64,000 bases of DNA from JBGQOJ01 sp052119585 (GTDB taxonomy: Bacteria > Pseudomonadota > Alphaproteobacteria > Rhodobacterales > Rhodobacteraceae): NCBI RefSeq assembly GCF_052119585.1, contig NZ_JBGQOJ010000001.1, forward strand, positions 310,001 to 374,000, given 5' to 3'. Position numbers and translations under genes: made by a program. Numbering within the stretch: the stretch's first letter is position 1; each line of letters starts with the position of its first letter. Below are positions 1 to 9,480 of this stretch, piece by piece. The notes beneath the pieces were generated by a model. The model worked only from the letters and a program-made list of their open reading frames with translations, made no database searches and was not told where the DNA came from.

Positions 1-1
1 C

Positions 2-559
2 GGCCTGATCATCCGCTTTCCTGAACTGGCGAACAGGTTCTTCTGGCAGGACGGCACCCTTCCCGCCCGGCATCACCGCGACATGCGCCAACTTGCCAGC
101 CTTAGCCATGACGCGCTGCTGCTGGAACGTGGACCGCGCAGCCGCCTGCGGGCAGAGGCCTTTGTCCTGTCGCTGTGCACCGCGATCATCGGCGACGCGC
201 CGCGCCTGCCCGACGGTCTGCCGACATGGCTGCGCGACGCCTGCCTTGCCGCGCAATCCCCCGAAGTGTTCAGCGACGGTGCAGCGGGTCTGGTGCGCGT
301 TGCGGGTCGCGCGCACGCCCACGTCAGCCGCATGGTGCAAAAATATATGCACACCACCCCGACCGACTATATCAACACTGTCCGCATGGATCACGCCGCG
401 CGGCGTCTGACCGGCACAGGCGATGCCTTGTCCGAAATCGCAACCGACATCGGCATCCCCAACATGAGCCATTTTCACCGCCTGTTCCGCGAGGCCCATG
501 GCATGACGCCGAAACAGTTCCGCACCAAATACCAGCGCGACGTCATTTCACCGCTTTGA
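2..559 (+). CDS. AraC-family transcriptional regulator, C-terminal part (5' end outside window)
   Basis: The reading frame is open to the window edge, so only the C-terminal 185 or so residues are visible. The last 100 residues form an AraC-type double helix-turn-helix, with the typical second-helix segment LSEIATDIGIPNMSHFHRLFREAHGMTPKQFR (partly: IGIPNMSHFHRLFRE). The upstream part is a small effector/dimerisation domain. It lies 45 bp ahead of deoC on the same strand, so a role as local regulator of the deoxynucleoside pathway is plausible but inferred. The stop is at 557-559. The family call is firm; the ligand is unknown. Confidence 0.85.
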   Translation, partial: GLIIRFPELANRFFWQDGTLPARHHRDMRQLASLSHDALLLERGPRSRLRAEAFVLSLCTAIIGDAPRLPDGLPTWLRDACLAAQSPEVFSDGAAGLVRVAGRAHAHVSRMVQKYMHTTPTDYINTVRMDHAARRLTGTGDALSEIATDIGIPNMSHFHRLFREAHGMTPKQFRTKYQRDVISPL

Positions 560-604
560 CCGCTTGGTCAAACTTGCGCTGCGCAGGGAACCGGTGCATC
601 GTTC

Positions 605-1636
605 ATGCCGAATGAATGGGAGCGTGCAACCGTGCAAACCGATCTGAAGGCGACAGCGCCGACCACCACGCGCGGGCATCTGCCGCAGGTGCATGAGCCG
701 CGCAATCCCGGCATGGAACTGGATCTGGACCGGGTCGCCCGCGTGCAGGCCAATACCTCTGCGATCGAGCGCCGCTGCGCATCGCTGCCCGGTCGCAGGT
801 CGGTGAAAAAAGACTATCAGGCGGCCTGGCTGCTAAAGGCCATCACGTTGATCGACCTGACCACACTGTCCGGTGACGATACCGCTGGCCGCGTGCGCCG
901 CCTGTGCGCCAAGGCGGCGCAGCCGGTGCGCGCCGATATCCTTGCCGCCTTGGGGATGCCGGAAATCACAACCGGTGCCGTCTGCGTCTATCACGACATG
1001 GTCGAAACCGCCGTGGATGCCTTGACGGGCACGGGCATTCCCGTCGCCGCCGTTTCCACGGGCTTTCCTGCGGGTCTGTCGCCGTTCCACCTGCGGGTGG
1101 AAGAGATCCGCAGTTCGGTGAAAGCTGGCGCAAAAGAGATCGACATCGTCATTTCCCGCCGCCACGCGCTGACCGGAAACTGGCAGGCGCTGTATGATGA
1201 AATGCGCGCCTTTCGTGCGGCCTGCGGCGAGGCTCACGTCAAGGCGATCCTTGCGACCGGCGAACTTGGCACCCTGCGGAATGTCGCCAGGGCCAGCCTT
1301 GTCTGTATGATGGCCGGTGCCGATTTCATCAAGACCTCGACCGGCAAGGAACCCGTCAACGCGACCCTGCCCGTGTCCCTGACCATGATCCGCGCCCTGC
1401 GCGACTACCATGACATCACCGGCTACCGTATCGGATACAAACCCGCAGGCGGCATTTCCAAGGCCAAGGACGCGCTTGTCTATCTTTCACTGATCAAGGA
1501 CGAGCTTGGCACGCGCTGGCTGCAACCCGACTTGTTCCGCTTCGGTGCCTCGTCGCTTCTGGGGGATATTGAGCGTCAGCTGGAGCACCATATCACCGGC
1601 CGCTATTCCGCCGCCCACCGCCACCCGATTGGATAA
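605..1636 (+). CDS. deoC: Deoxyribose-phosphate aldolase
   Basis: Class I aldolase that splits 2-deoxyribose-5-phosphate into glyceraldehyde-3-phosphate and acetaldehyde in the cytoplasm. Catalytic landmarks are present: EIDIVI with the proton-relay Asp (about residue 180), FIKTSTGK with the Schiff-base Lys (about 243) and GYKPAGG with the second Lys (about 279). Length is 343 aa from ATG 605. A GTG at 632 has a better ribosome site (GGGAG nine bases upstream) and would remove nine poorly conserved residues, so the true start may be 632. The N-terminal extension before the barrel is longer than in E. coli DeoC, as is usual for alphaproteobacterial forms. The next gene starts 3 bp after the stop, so the two are surely co-transcribed. 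Confidence 0.95.
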   Translation: MPNEWERATVQTDLKATAPTTTRGHLPQVHEPRNPGMELDLDRVARVQANTSAIERRCASLPGRRSVKKDYQAAWLLKAITLIDLTTLSGDDTAGRVRRLCAKAAQPVRADILAALGMPEITTGAVCVYHDMVETAVDALTGTGIPVAAVSTGFPAGLSPFHLRVEEIRSSVKAGAKEIDIVISRRHALTGNWQALYDEMRAFRAACGEAHVKAILATGELGTLRNVARASLVCMMAGADFIKTSTGKEPVNATLPVSLTMIRALRDYHDITGYRIGYKPAGGISKAKDALVYLSLIKDELGTRWLQPDLFRFGASSLLGDIERQLEHHITGRYSAAHRHPIG

Positions 1637-1639
1637 CCC

Positions 1640-3988
1640 ATGACCGTTAAACAGATTTTCGACAGCATGGACTACGGCCCCGCCCCCGAAGACGCCACAG
1701 GGGCACTGGCCTGGCTGGTCGACCGCGGGGACCGGTTCGGTCATTTCATCGACGGCCGGTTCACCGCACCCACCGATGGCTTCGACAGCCGCAACCCCGC
1801 CACGGGCGACGTGCTGGCAACCCTGTCGCAGGCCACAGCGGATGACGTGAACGCCGCCGTTCGCGCCGCCCGCAAGGCGCAACCGAAATGGGCAAAGCTG
1901 GGCGGCCATGGCCGGGCGCGCATCCTTTATGCCATCGCCCGCCTGATGCAAAAACACAGCCGCCTGTTGGCTGTGCTGGAAACGCTCGACAACGGCAAAC
2001 CGATCCGCGAAAGCCGCGACATCGACATCCCCCTTGCCCAGCGTCACTTTTATTACCACGCGGGCATGGCGCAACTGATGGACACAGAACTGCCCGACGC
2101 CGCCCCCTTGGGCGTTTGCGGCCAGATCATCCCGTGGAACTTTCCCCTGCTGATGCTGGCGTGGAAAATCGCGCCCGCGCTGGCGATGGGAAACACCGTG
2201 GTCCTGAAACCTGCGGAATACACCTCTCTGACCGCGCTGCTTTTTGCCGAAATCTGCACGCAGGCGGGCCTGCCAAAGGGCGTGGTCAACATCGTCACCG
2301 GCGATGGCGCCGTGGGCGAGATGATCGTCAATCACGACGACATCGACAAGATCGCCTTTACCGGATCGACCGCTGTCGGGCGACGTATCCGCGAGGCGAC
2401 CGCAGGATCGGGCAAGGCGCTGTCGTTGGAACTGGGCGGAAAATCACCCTACATCGTCTTTGACGACGCCGATATCGACAGTGCGATCGAGGGTCTGGTC
2501 GATGCGATCTGGTTCAATCAGGGGCAGGTCTGCTGCGCCGGATCGCGCCTGATCGTGCAAGAAGGCATCGCCGATGCCTTCTACGCCAAGCTGAGAACCC
2601 GCATGGACGGGCTGCGCCTTGGCAACCCGATGGACAAATGCATCGACGTCGGCGCCATCGTGGACCCCGTGCAGTTGCAAACCATCACCGACATGGTGGC
2701 CGGAAATTCCGAAGGCGAAACCTACCACGCCAAAACGGCCCTGCCCGCCCAAGGCTGCTATTACCTGCCGACGCTGATCACTGGACTGCATCCCTCGTCT
2801 AGCCTGATGCAGGAGGAAATCTTTGGTCCCGTCCTTGTCGCCACCACCTTCCGCACCCCCGAAGAGGCAGTGCAGATCGCTAATAACACCCGCTACGGGC
2901 TGGCCGCCACCGTCTGGACAGAGAACGTCAACCTCGCGCTCGACATCGCACCAAAACTGGTCGCGGGCGTTGTCTGGGTCAATGCCACCAACCTGTTCGA
3001 CGCCGCCGCAGGGTTTGGCGGGGTCCGCGAAAGCGGCTTTGGCCGCGAGGGCGGATGGGAAGGTCTAAGCGCCTACACCAAGCCAAAGGGACGGACCAAA
3101 CCACTTACCCCGATCCCCCCAGCGCCAGAACCGCGCGTGCCCGAAACACGCGGCCTGGACCGCACGGCAAAGCTCTATATCGGCGGCAAACAGGCGCGCC
3201 CCGATGGCGGCTACAGTCAGGCAATATGGTCGCCCAAGGGCGTTCTTCTGGGGCATGTCGGTCTTGGCGGCCGCAAAGACATCCGGGGCGCGGTAGAGGC
3301 CGCACAAGCCGCAAAAGGCTGGTCAAGGACAACCGGCCACCTGCGGGCGCAGATCCTGTATTACATCGCCGAAAACCTCTCGGCCCGCGCGACAGAATTC
3401 GCAGAGCGGATCGATGATATGACCGGCAAAAAATCCGGCAAGACCGAAGTAGAGGCCACAATCGACCGCCTGTTCACCTATGCCGCATGGGCCGACAAAT
3501 ACGACGGTCAGGTGCATGGCGTTCCGATCCGTGGCATCGCAATCGCCGTGAATGAACCCCTCGGGGTGATCGGCGCGATCTGCGCGGATGACGCCCCCCT
3601 GCTGGGCCTTGTGTCCGCCATGGCACCGGCAATTGCGATGGGAAACCGCACGGTTCTGGTGCCATCACAGGCCTATCCGCTGGCCGCCACCGATTTCTAT
3701 CAGGTGCTTGACACGTCCGACGTGCCTGCCGGTGTCGTGAATATCGTCACGGGCACCCATGCCGATCTGGCCAGACCGCTTGCCGGTCATCTGGACGTGG
3801 ACGCCGTCTGGTGCTTTTCCTCGACCGACCTGTCAAAATCCATTGAACTGGAAAGCGCCGGAAACCTGAAGCGCACATGGGTCAACAACCGCCTTGCGCG
3901 TGACTGGACCGGCCCCGCAGGCGCAGGCCGCGCCTTTCTGGCGCAGGCGACCGAGGTCAAGACAATCTGGGTGCCTTACGGCGAATAA
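1640..3988 (+). CDS. ALDH16-type double-domain aldehyde dehydrogenase
   Basis: A 782-residue protein with two tandem ALDH folds. Domain 1 (about 30-490) has a full active site: IIPWNFP cofactor loop, LELGGKSP with the general-base Glu (about 264) and GQVCCAGSR with the nucleophile Cys near 298. Domain 2 (about 505-782) keeps the fold signature (NEPLGVIGAIC) but lacks the Cys and Glu motifs, so it looks non-catalytic. This is the ALDH16 architecture, in which the second domain serves dimer architecture. Bacterial members keep the catalytic Cys that vertebrate ALDH16A1 lost. Coupling to deoC suggests oxidation of the acetaldehyde released by the aldolase; the substrate is inferred, the family is firm. 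Confidence 0.92.
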   Translation: MTVKQIFDSMDYGPAPEDATGALAWLVDRGDRFGHFIDGRFTAPTDGFDSRNPATGDVLATLSQATADDVNAAVRAARKAQPKWAKLGGHGRARILYAIARLMQKHSRLLAVLETLDNGKPIRESRDIDIPLAQRHFYYHAGMAQLMDTELPDAAPLGVCGQIIPWNFPLLMLAWKIAPALAMGNTVVLKPAEYTSLTALLFAEICTQAGLPKGVVNIVTGDGAVGEMIVNHDDIDKIAFTGSTAVGRRIREATAGSGKALSLELGGKSPYIVFDDADIDSAIEGLVDAIWFNQGQVCCAGSRLIVQEGIADAFYAKLRTRMDGLRLGNPMDKCIDVGAIVDPVQLQTITDMVAGNSEGETYHAKTALPAQGCYYLPTLITGLHPSSSLMQEEIFGPVLVATTFRTPEEAVQIANNTRYGLAATVWTENVNLALDIAPKLVAGVVWVNATNLFDAAAGFGGVRESGFGREGGWEGLSAYTKPKGRTKPLTPIPPAPEPRVPETRGLDRTAKLYIGGKQARPDGGYSQAIWSPKGVLLGHVGLGGRKDIRGAVEAAQAAKGWSRTTGHLRAQILYYIAENLSARATEFAERIDDMTGKKSGKTEVEATIDRLFTYAAWADKYDGQVHGVPIRGIAIAVNEPLGVIGAICADDAPLLGLVSAMAPAIAMGNRTVLVPSQAYPLAATDFYQVLDTSDVPAGVVNIVTGTHADLARPLAGHLDVDAVWCFSSTDLSKSIELESAGNLKRTWVNNRLARDWTGPAGAGRAFLAQATEVKTIWVPYGE

Positions 3989-4056
3989 CAAAACCCATGC
4001 CCCGTGTTCAGACGCGGCAGGGTGTCTTCTTCGTTCACGGTCATCGGCTTCGCCTA

Positions 4057-4076
4057 GGATATTTAGAAGAACAAAG
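4057..4076 (+). repeat. Intergenic motif copy A
   Basis: GGATATTTAGAAGAACAAAG lies between the convergent ends of the ALDH16 gene and the DUF1523 gene. It is one of five copies of a GGAkTATTT...GAACAAAG motif in this window. Confidence 0.6.
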
Positions 4077-4090
4077 AATAACCCCGCATT

Positions 4091-4741
4091 CTATTTTCTG
4101 GGCGACCCGCGCCACGACCCCAACCAGCGTGTGAACCGCCCCCGCGCCGCATCGGCGCGGTCGTCAACGGTATCCCATGCCTCTTCCGCGTCTTCGATCA
4201 TCGGGTCGATGCTGCGCTCGCGGAACTGCATCCACATCCGGCGCAACATGAACAGAAGAACGGCGAGAAGCGTCAGAATCACGATATTGACCCAAGGGAT
4301 GATCCGCACATCGGGGCCAGCCACCTGTTTGACCGCGACAGCGTTGGGGAAAATCGTGAAGAATTCATTCCGCCAGCCATAATGGGTGATCGAAACCCAT
4401 TTCGGCGCTGCATCGGACGACACCATACTTTGTGCTTCGGTCTGGAGGTTGCTGCTGTCCAGCTTGAAATAGGGTGGCCACCCCCAGCCGGTATCCTCGT
4501 TGCGGTAGACCATCGGCTTGCCGTTCTTCCCGATCGTCTGGATGAAAAACACATCCCGGTTCGCGCCCGGGGCCGTGCCGACATCGGGCGAGGCCCAAAA
4601 GATAGAGTTCTCGCCAAAGTCGATCCGCCGGTTTTCGGTTCCGACGATCCTGCCGATATCATGCTGTGGCAAGGTGTAGTGGAAGAACCCGAAGACAACC
4701 GACACAAGCAGTGTCCAGAAGGTCCATTTTACATAGCGCAT
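4091..4741 (-). CDS. DUF1523-type membrane protein
   Basis: 216 residues with one transmembrane helix at each end (about 7-25 and 147-165) and a periplasmic middle domain containing the IGRIVGTENRR segment typical of DUF1523. The C-terminal tail after the second helix is cytoplasmic and charged. It is the last gene of the six-gene minus-strand operon starting at 10557, and begins 10 bp after the small membrane protein. Function is unknown. The family name is recalled from the N-terminal pattern and was not searched. Confidence 0.8.
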   Translation of the reverse strand: MRYVKWTFWTLLVSVVFGFFHYTLPQHDIGRIVGTENRRIDFGENSIFWASPDVGTAPGANRDVFFIQTIGKNGKPMVYRNEDTGWGWPPYFKLDSSNLQTEAQSMVSSDAAPKWVSITHYGWRNEFFTIFPNAVAVKQVAGPDVRIIPWVNIVILTLLAVLLFMLRRMWMQFRERSIDPMIEDAEEAWDTVDDRADAARGRFTRWLGSWRGSPRK

Positions 4742-4751
4742 AGCAGCCGCC

Positions 4752-5018
4752 TCACATGAAGTTCAGAATATAGATCAGACCAGTAACAACGATGATCGGC
4801 ACAATATAAACCGCAACGATCAACTTGCGGCGCATAGAGCTTTCGTATCGCTTCAGCCCCTCGTTGACAAACGCGTCCCTGTCCCCGATCCCGCCGTTTT
4901 CAGCCCATTCATTTTCCAGCTTTTCGCGCCGGACCGAGCGTGAGTAGATCACCACCACAAAATACAGGACCGTCAGGGCAATAAACCCGAAAACAGCCAA
5001 CCTGATAAACCCGATCAT
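4752..5018 (-). CDS. Small two-helix membrane protein, unknown
   Basis: 88 residues with two hydrophobic helices (about 3-22 and 65-85) around a charged cytoplasmic or periplasmic loop. The start ATG at 5018 overlaps the TGA of the upstream gene as ATGA. A longer frame exists upstream but runs inside the previous gene, so 5018 is preferred. No family recognised. It is fifth in the AAA+ ATPase operon, and is the membrane partner most tightly coupled to the 445-residue protein. Confidence 0.8.
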   Translation of the reverse strand: MIGFIRLAVFGFIALTVLYFVVVIYSRSVRREKLENEWAENGGIGDRDAFVNEGLKRYESSMRRKLIVAVYIVPIIVVTGLIYILNFM

Positions 5019-6352
5019 GCCTGCCCCTTTCTGACGGAACCCCACGGCCCGACGCGTTCGATCAATGCCTTGGCCGGTGCGTCAGGTGCGACCAACCCGA
5101 ACAGGGCGTCCCGCGCTCCCGCCTTGTCTACCTGATAGGCGTGCTCAAGGAAATCCGCGACATAGGATTTCTTGGCCTCGGGCCATTGCGCATAGGCGGC
5201 GTAGAATGCCTCTTTGTGGCAAATGAACAGGTTCCGCGCGTCCAGCGGCGTAAGTTCCGCCAGCACCATATTCACCAGATCGCGGTCCGCATGGGGCCGG
5301 CTGCGCAGGGTGTAGAAATACGCGGGGTGGTCGCTGGTGATGCGCGGCCAGTCCCCGCCGCTGGTGGCCCAGCGATACAGCGCCGCCAAACCGTTGAACG
5401 CCTCGGGCAATTGCGCCCCGTAACGCCGCGCCAACGCGCGCATGTCGCGCGGGGTGCTGCGGCTCAGGTCCTCGCCCTGGCGTGCGGCCACATCGGCCAC
5501 GATGAAATCCATCTTTTGCTGAAGGATCTGTGCCGCATCCACTCCGCGCGCGCGGACGATGGGTTCGACCAGCCCGTTCAGCTCCAGAAACTTGGCGATC
5601 TGGTGCCGGTCGTCAAGGCCGAAGGTGAACGCGATCGGCAAAGGGCCAACCGCGGCCTTGTCCCCGGCCACGATCGCCGAGGGGTGATCCACCGCGCGGA
5701 AAATGTAGATCCCGCCAAAATGCGAGGTATAGAAATTGTCCTGCCGGAACACCGCCTCGTCCAGCTCGATCGGGTTACGGGTCACGTCCCCGGTTTTCTT
5801 GGCCAGACCGATCATATTGGCGATCAGCACGTCATCCCACCAGGCATCGTCCTGCGTGCGGAACGTCTTGATCATCGCGGACAGCTTCCGCGCCTCGGCC
5901 ACATGGCCGCCGGTCGTATCCGCCTCTACCGTCACTTGGCGGATATCGAACAGCCGCGCGGGGCGGGACACGTCATAGACAGAGTTCAGCAACTCTCCCG
6001 CCACCGCATCCCTGGCGGTCAGCGCGAACAACTGCCCCTCGTTGCGGTCAATGAACTGCCGCAATATCCCGCGCGAGGTCGAGAATTTCGCGTTCAAAAG
6101 CGGCGCTGTCTTTTGCTGCGTGCTCAGCAAGATGAACTGCCGGTTGCAGCCGCCCTGATTGAGGTAAAGCGGGTCGTCCAGCTCATCGCCGACCTCGGGC
6201 GAATAACCCGAGATGTCGATGTGGAAATCGGTCAAAGCCGTCGATTTACCCGTCAGATGCATCAATGCACGGTTATAGCGCTCGACCAACGCCGGGCTGC
6301 TGACCTCGATCAGATTACCGAACATCAGGCCTTTCTCGATCAGGCGTTTCAC
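5015..6352 (-). CDS. Conserved hypothetical protein (possibly DUF6638)
   Basis: 445 residues, no signal peptide or membrane helix, mixed alpha/beta composition. The N-terminal half contains an LFDIRQVTVEAD segment and the C-terminal half is mostly helical. It overlaps the AAA+ ATPase gene by 4 bp (ATGA) and the small membrane protein by 4 bp, so its synthesis is likely coupled to both. I recall a DUF of about this size in Rhodobacterales next to such ATPases, but the DUF number is uncertain. No catalytic motif was found. Confidence 0.75.
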   Translation of the reverse strand: MKRLIEKGLMFGNLIEVSSPALVERYNRALMHLTGKSTALTDFHIDISGYSPEVGDELDDPLYLNQGGCNRQFILLSTQQKTAPLLNAKFSTSRGILRQFIDRNEGQLFALTARDAVAGELLNSVYDVSRPARLFDIRQVTVEADTTGGHVAEARKLSAMIKTFRTQDDAWWDDVLIANMIGLAKKTGDVTRNPIELDEAVFRQDNFYTSHFGGIYIFRAVDHPSAIVAGDKAAVGPLPIAFTFGLDDRHQIAKFLELNGLVEPIVRARGVDAAQILQQKMDFIVADVAARQGEDLSRSTPRDMRALARRYGAQLPEAFNGLAALYRWATSGGDWPRITSDHPAYFYTLRSRPHADRDLVNMVLAELTPLDARNLFICHKEAFYAAYAQWPEAKKSYVADFLEHAYQVDKAGARDALFGLVAPDAPAKALIERVGPWGSVRKGQA

Positions 6353-8289
6353 GTTGCCCGCTCCTCCAGATAGCGCCGTCTGGCCTCTTCCATCCGGCCC
6401 ATCTCGCGCACGGCGGTCTCGATCGCAACCTCGTCGGATTTGTCGGCATAGCGGAATTCGCTGTCGGCATAGCGGTTGATCTCCTGCACCACCATATCCA
6501 CCGTAATCGGCTTTGACATATCGCGGATCAGCGTCAGCTTTTCATCATAGGGTCTGAACAGGAACAACTCGGGGTTTTCCATCCATTCATCGGGCAGTTC
6601 AAAATCCATGGCGCGAACCTTGACCGCGTCGGTGATGTTCTTGATCGCGCGGCCGGTAAACCGTGGGTCGGCCTCTTGGATGGCCTTCAGGTAGGTGCCA
6701 AGTTTGGCAATGGTATCCAGCGCGCCGATCTCTTTTGACACGCTATCGAACACGCGGATCAGCCCGTCTTCCTGCGGCCGCCCGTGCTGGTTGAAACTGG
6801 CCGCCACGGCCTTCTTGATCTCCTGCGCGGCGAACAAGTCATGGTCGCCCACAGGGATCGCGTGGGTCTTGCCCAGCAACAGGTGCAGGATGTCGATGTA
6901 ATCGTCCCGCGTCTGCGGCCCGTCCACCAGAAACCGCGCGCCGGCCCGTTGCCGCAACGCATCATCGACGTTCTCGGGATAGTTCGAGAACATGCCGAAG
7001 GTGCAGTTGCCGCGCACCACCGTGTTCGCACCCGCGAAACTTTCCATCAGAACCGATGTGATTTCCAGCTGACCGGCGCTGGACTGCCGGTCGCCACGCT
7101 TGCCGGCGATCTGGTCAATGTCGTCGATGGTGCCGAACCCGATGACATTCGGGTCCATCACCCCGTTGACAAAGGCTTTGGCGTTCTGCCCGGACTTGCC
7201 CTGATAACTGTCGATATTGTCGGTGGACAGGTTGGCATACCGGAACGGATAGCCCGCCACCTGACAGTAATCGTTGATCAATCCCGCCATCATCTGGATC
7301 AGGGTCGTCTTGCCGGTTCCGGGCTTGCCGTCGCCCATAAACGTGAATATGAAACCGCCCATTTCGGCAAAAGGGTTCAGCTTGCGGTCGAAATCATAGG
7401 CCATCAGCATCTTCGCCAACCGCAACGCCTGATATTTGGCAATATGGTTACCGACAACCTCGTGCGGTTTCTTGAACGCCATGACCAAAGGCTTGCCGCG
7501 TCCCCGCCGTGCCGGCGTAAACCCCGCGATGGTGAAATCATCGGCCTCGACACGGTAACTGACCCCGGTAAAGGCCCCAAGCCGCGCCGCCCCCTGCGCC
7601 CGAAGCGCGACCTTCTCCATCACCTGCTCGGCATAGGCCATGACCACAGCGACCAGCTTGCCCTCGTCGGTCGCCAAAAGCGCCAGATCCTGATCCAGTT
7701 CCCAGATCGCGCCGTGCAAGGCCAACTGGCCGTTGTCGGTCAAAACCTCTTCGACCTCGCCGATCTCGACCACCGCCTCGCTTGCATGCGCCGACAACAG
7801 GAACGCCGTCGCATTGCCGAAGACATGCAGCGTCAGCAATGCCTCTGCGGTCAGCAGGTCCGCAAATTCGCCCCGCTTGTCCGTCCCCAGCGCGCCGTCC
7901 AGATTCGCCCGTTTCAACGCCGCCAGCCCCGTCGCCTGACCAAAGGCATCCGAAACCGCCAGCGCCACGGCAATCGCGCGGCGCAACGCCTGCATCACAG
8001 TCGCCTGCAACGCCGACGGCAGCGGGTCGTCGCCGCCCGTCGCCGCGACCCGCTCTGTCAGACGCACGCCTTCGGGCCGCGCGGTGGACCGCGTCACCAG
8101 ACCGGGCGTGGTCGAGCGGAACCGTCGCGCCGACCCGATGCCCGGCGAACGCTCCTCCGGCGCTGACACCTCTTTTGCCGCAGCGACACGCGGCGTGTGA
8201 TCCAGCCCCTGCAACATGGCCGCCGCCGCCGCATAATGCCCGCGGATCGCGTCCTCGCGCAGTTCCATCTGGTCGCTCGACATGCTCAT
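6349..8289 (-). CDS. AAA+ family ATPase of an uncharacterised operon
   Basis: 646 residues. The N-terminal 300 residues are a helical domain of unknown type. The ATPase core follows: Walker A GKPGTGKTT (about 321-329), Walker B within IGFGTIDDIDQI (about 383-394), and a second region of homology SNYPENVDDALRQRAGARF with candidate arginine fingers (about 435-453), as in FtsH/Cdc48-type AAA proteins. The frame is open to GTG 8304, but ATG 8289 has a GGAGAG site at a good distance and is preferred. It sits between the 371- and 445-residue partners in one operon. Its role is probably remodelling or unfolding of a partner complex; no protease domain is present. Confidence 0.85.
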   Translation of the reverse strand: MSMSSDQMELREDAIRGHYAAAAAMLQGLDHTPRVAAAKEVSAPEERSPGIGSARRFRSTTPGLVTRSTARPEGVRLTERVAATGGDDPLPSALQATVMQALRRAIAVALAVSDAFGQATGLAALKRANLDGALGTDKRGEFADLLTAEALLTLHVFGNATAFLLSAHASEAVVEIGEVEEVLTDNGQLALHGAIWELDQDLALLATDEGKLVAVVMAYAEQVMEKVALRAQGAARLGAFTGVSYRVEADDFTIAGFTPARRGRGKPLVMAFKKPHEVVGNHIAKYQALRLAKMLMAYDFDRKLNPFAEMGGFIFTFMGDGKPGTGKTTLIQMMAGLINDYCQVAGYPFRYANLSTDNIDSYQGKSGQNAKAFVNGVMDPNVIGFGTIDDIDQIAGKRGDRQSSAGQLEITSVLMESFAGANTVVRGNCTFGMFSNYPENVDDALRQRAGARFLVDGPQTRDDYIDILHLLLGKTHAIPVGDHDLFAAQEIKKAVAASFNQHGRPQEDGLIRVFDSVSKEIGALDTIAKLGTYLKAIQEADPRFTGRAIKNITDAVKVRAMDFELPDEWMENPELFLFRPYDEKLTLIRDMSKPITVDMVVQEINRYADSEFRYADKSDEVAIETAVREMGRMEEARRRYLEERAT

Positions 8290-8306
8290 TCTACTCTCCG
8301 CCACTC

Positions 8307-8327
8307 ATCTTTTTGGCAAAAATATCC
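8307..8327 (-). repeat. Intergenic motif copy F (variant)
   Basis: On the minus strand this reads GGATATTTTTGCCAAAAAGA, in the 75-bp gap inside the AAA+ operon. It belongs to the GCC variant of the dispersed motif. Confidence 0.5.
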
Positions 8328-8364
8328 TCGCCGAAGGCATCCCGCCCCCGCCACAAGACCCGGT

Positions 8365-9480
8365 TCACCGATAACTCACAACACTGCCCTGCGGGCTGAC
8401 GACGAACTTTCGCACGTCGTGAAACCCGGCGGGCTGCTTTTCCTCCAGCACCTGATAGGGGCGCAGCGGCATGATGATGCTGCGCGTGGTCCGTGTGGCC
8501 CCCGTATCGGCCCCGCGCCCCGCGAACGGGTCCAGCGCGAAAATCTCGCGCTCGACAGACCCGAACCAGCCCTTTGCCGTGTCTTCCACCCGCTCCGAGG
8601 TCAGCTCCTCCATCGTCCAGGCCAAGGCCCAATCCTCGCCCGGGGCCGCCTTTGCCTCTTCAAGAACCTCGCGGATCGGGCCGGATTGCAGGGTAAAGGC
8701 ATGGGAATACATCGGGCCGATGTGAAACCGCCGCAGCCGCTTGGGGTGCAGATCGTCAAAGCTTTCGTCAAAGCCCCTGGCGATGGTCAACAGCTTCAGC
8801 CCCGCCACCGATTGCGCCATCAGATGCGCCTGCACCTCGGGCCAGCGGCGCTGGTCCTTGGGCAAGGCGGCGCGGCCCGTGTCCTCGACCTCCATCAGGT
8901 AGATCGTCGGCAAATTAACATAGCCGTCATAGACCGCCCAATACACCAGATACCGGCGCCGGTCGTCCAGCCCCGGCAGCAACAGAACCTCCGGATCATT
9001 CCGTGCCCAGAACAGATCGCCCTTCAGCAACGCCTCGTAATACAGGCGCTGGGACATGGCGAATTGCAGTTCCGTCGGGATCGTCTGCTCTGCCACGATC
9101 TGGCGGATCATTTCGTCCTTCAGAACAGCCGCATCCGGCAGCCCCGCCAGATGCCGCTTTGCCTGTTGCGCGTCATTGGCCATCGACAGCAGTTCCTGAA
9201 ACACCGGAAATCCGCTTTCGTGGCGATCGAACGTCATCTTTTGCCCAAGCCGCCCGGACAGAAAATACTTGTTGCCCAACGCGCGTAACGTTGCCGCCAC
9301 CCCTTGCACATAGCGCCCGATGATGGCGACATCGCCTTTGCTCAGCGACCGTTCCGCCTCCATCGCGGCGGCCACGCGGGTCAGATGCCCGGTGATCCGC
9401 CCGAATTTGGCAAAGTAGCGCCGCGCGATTGCGATGTCGTGCAGTTCCGCGTGGTCGCGGGCCAGATCGGTTTCCACCAT
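8365..9480 (-). CDS. Conserved hypothetical protein of the AAA+ operon
   Basis: 371 residues, soluble, with a helical N-terminal third and a mixed C-terminal part. The start ATG (9480-9478) abuts the TAA of the coiled-coil gene with no spacing. No signal peptide, membrane helix or recognised catalytic motif. It is separated by 75 bp from the ATPase gene, the largest gap in the operon. I do not recognise the family; its position suggests a structural or adaptor partner of the ATPase. Confidence 0.75.
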   Translation of the reverse strand: MVETDLARDHAELHDIAIARRYFAKFGRITGHLTRVAAAMEAERSLSKGDVAIIGRYVQGVAATLRALGNKYFLSGRLGQKMTFDRHESGFPVFQELLSMANDAQQAKRHLAGLPDAAVLKDEMIRQIVAEQTIPTELQFAMSQRLYYEALLKGDLFWARNDPEVLLLPGLDDRRRYLVYWAVYDGYVNLPTIYLMEVEDTGRAALPKDQRRWPEVQAHLMAQSVAGLKLLTIARGFDESFDDLHPKRLRRFHIGPMYSHAFTLQSGPIREVLEEAKAAPGEDWALAWTMEELTSERVEDTAKGWFGSVEREIFALDPFAGRGADTGATRTTRSIIMPLRPYQVLEEKQPAGFHDVRKFVVSPQGSVVSYR

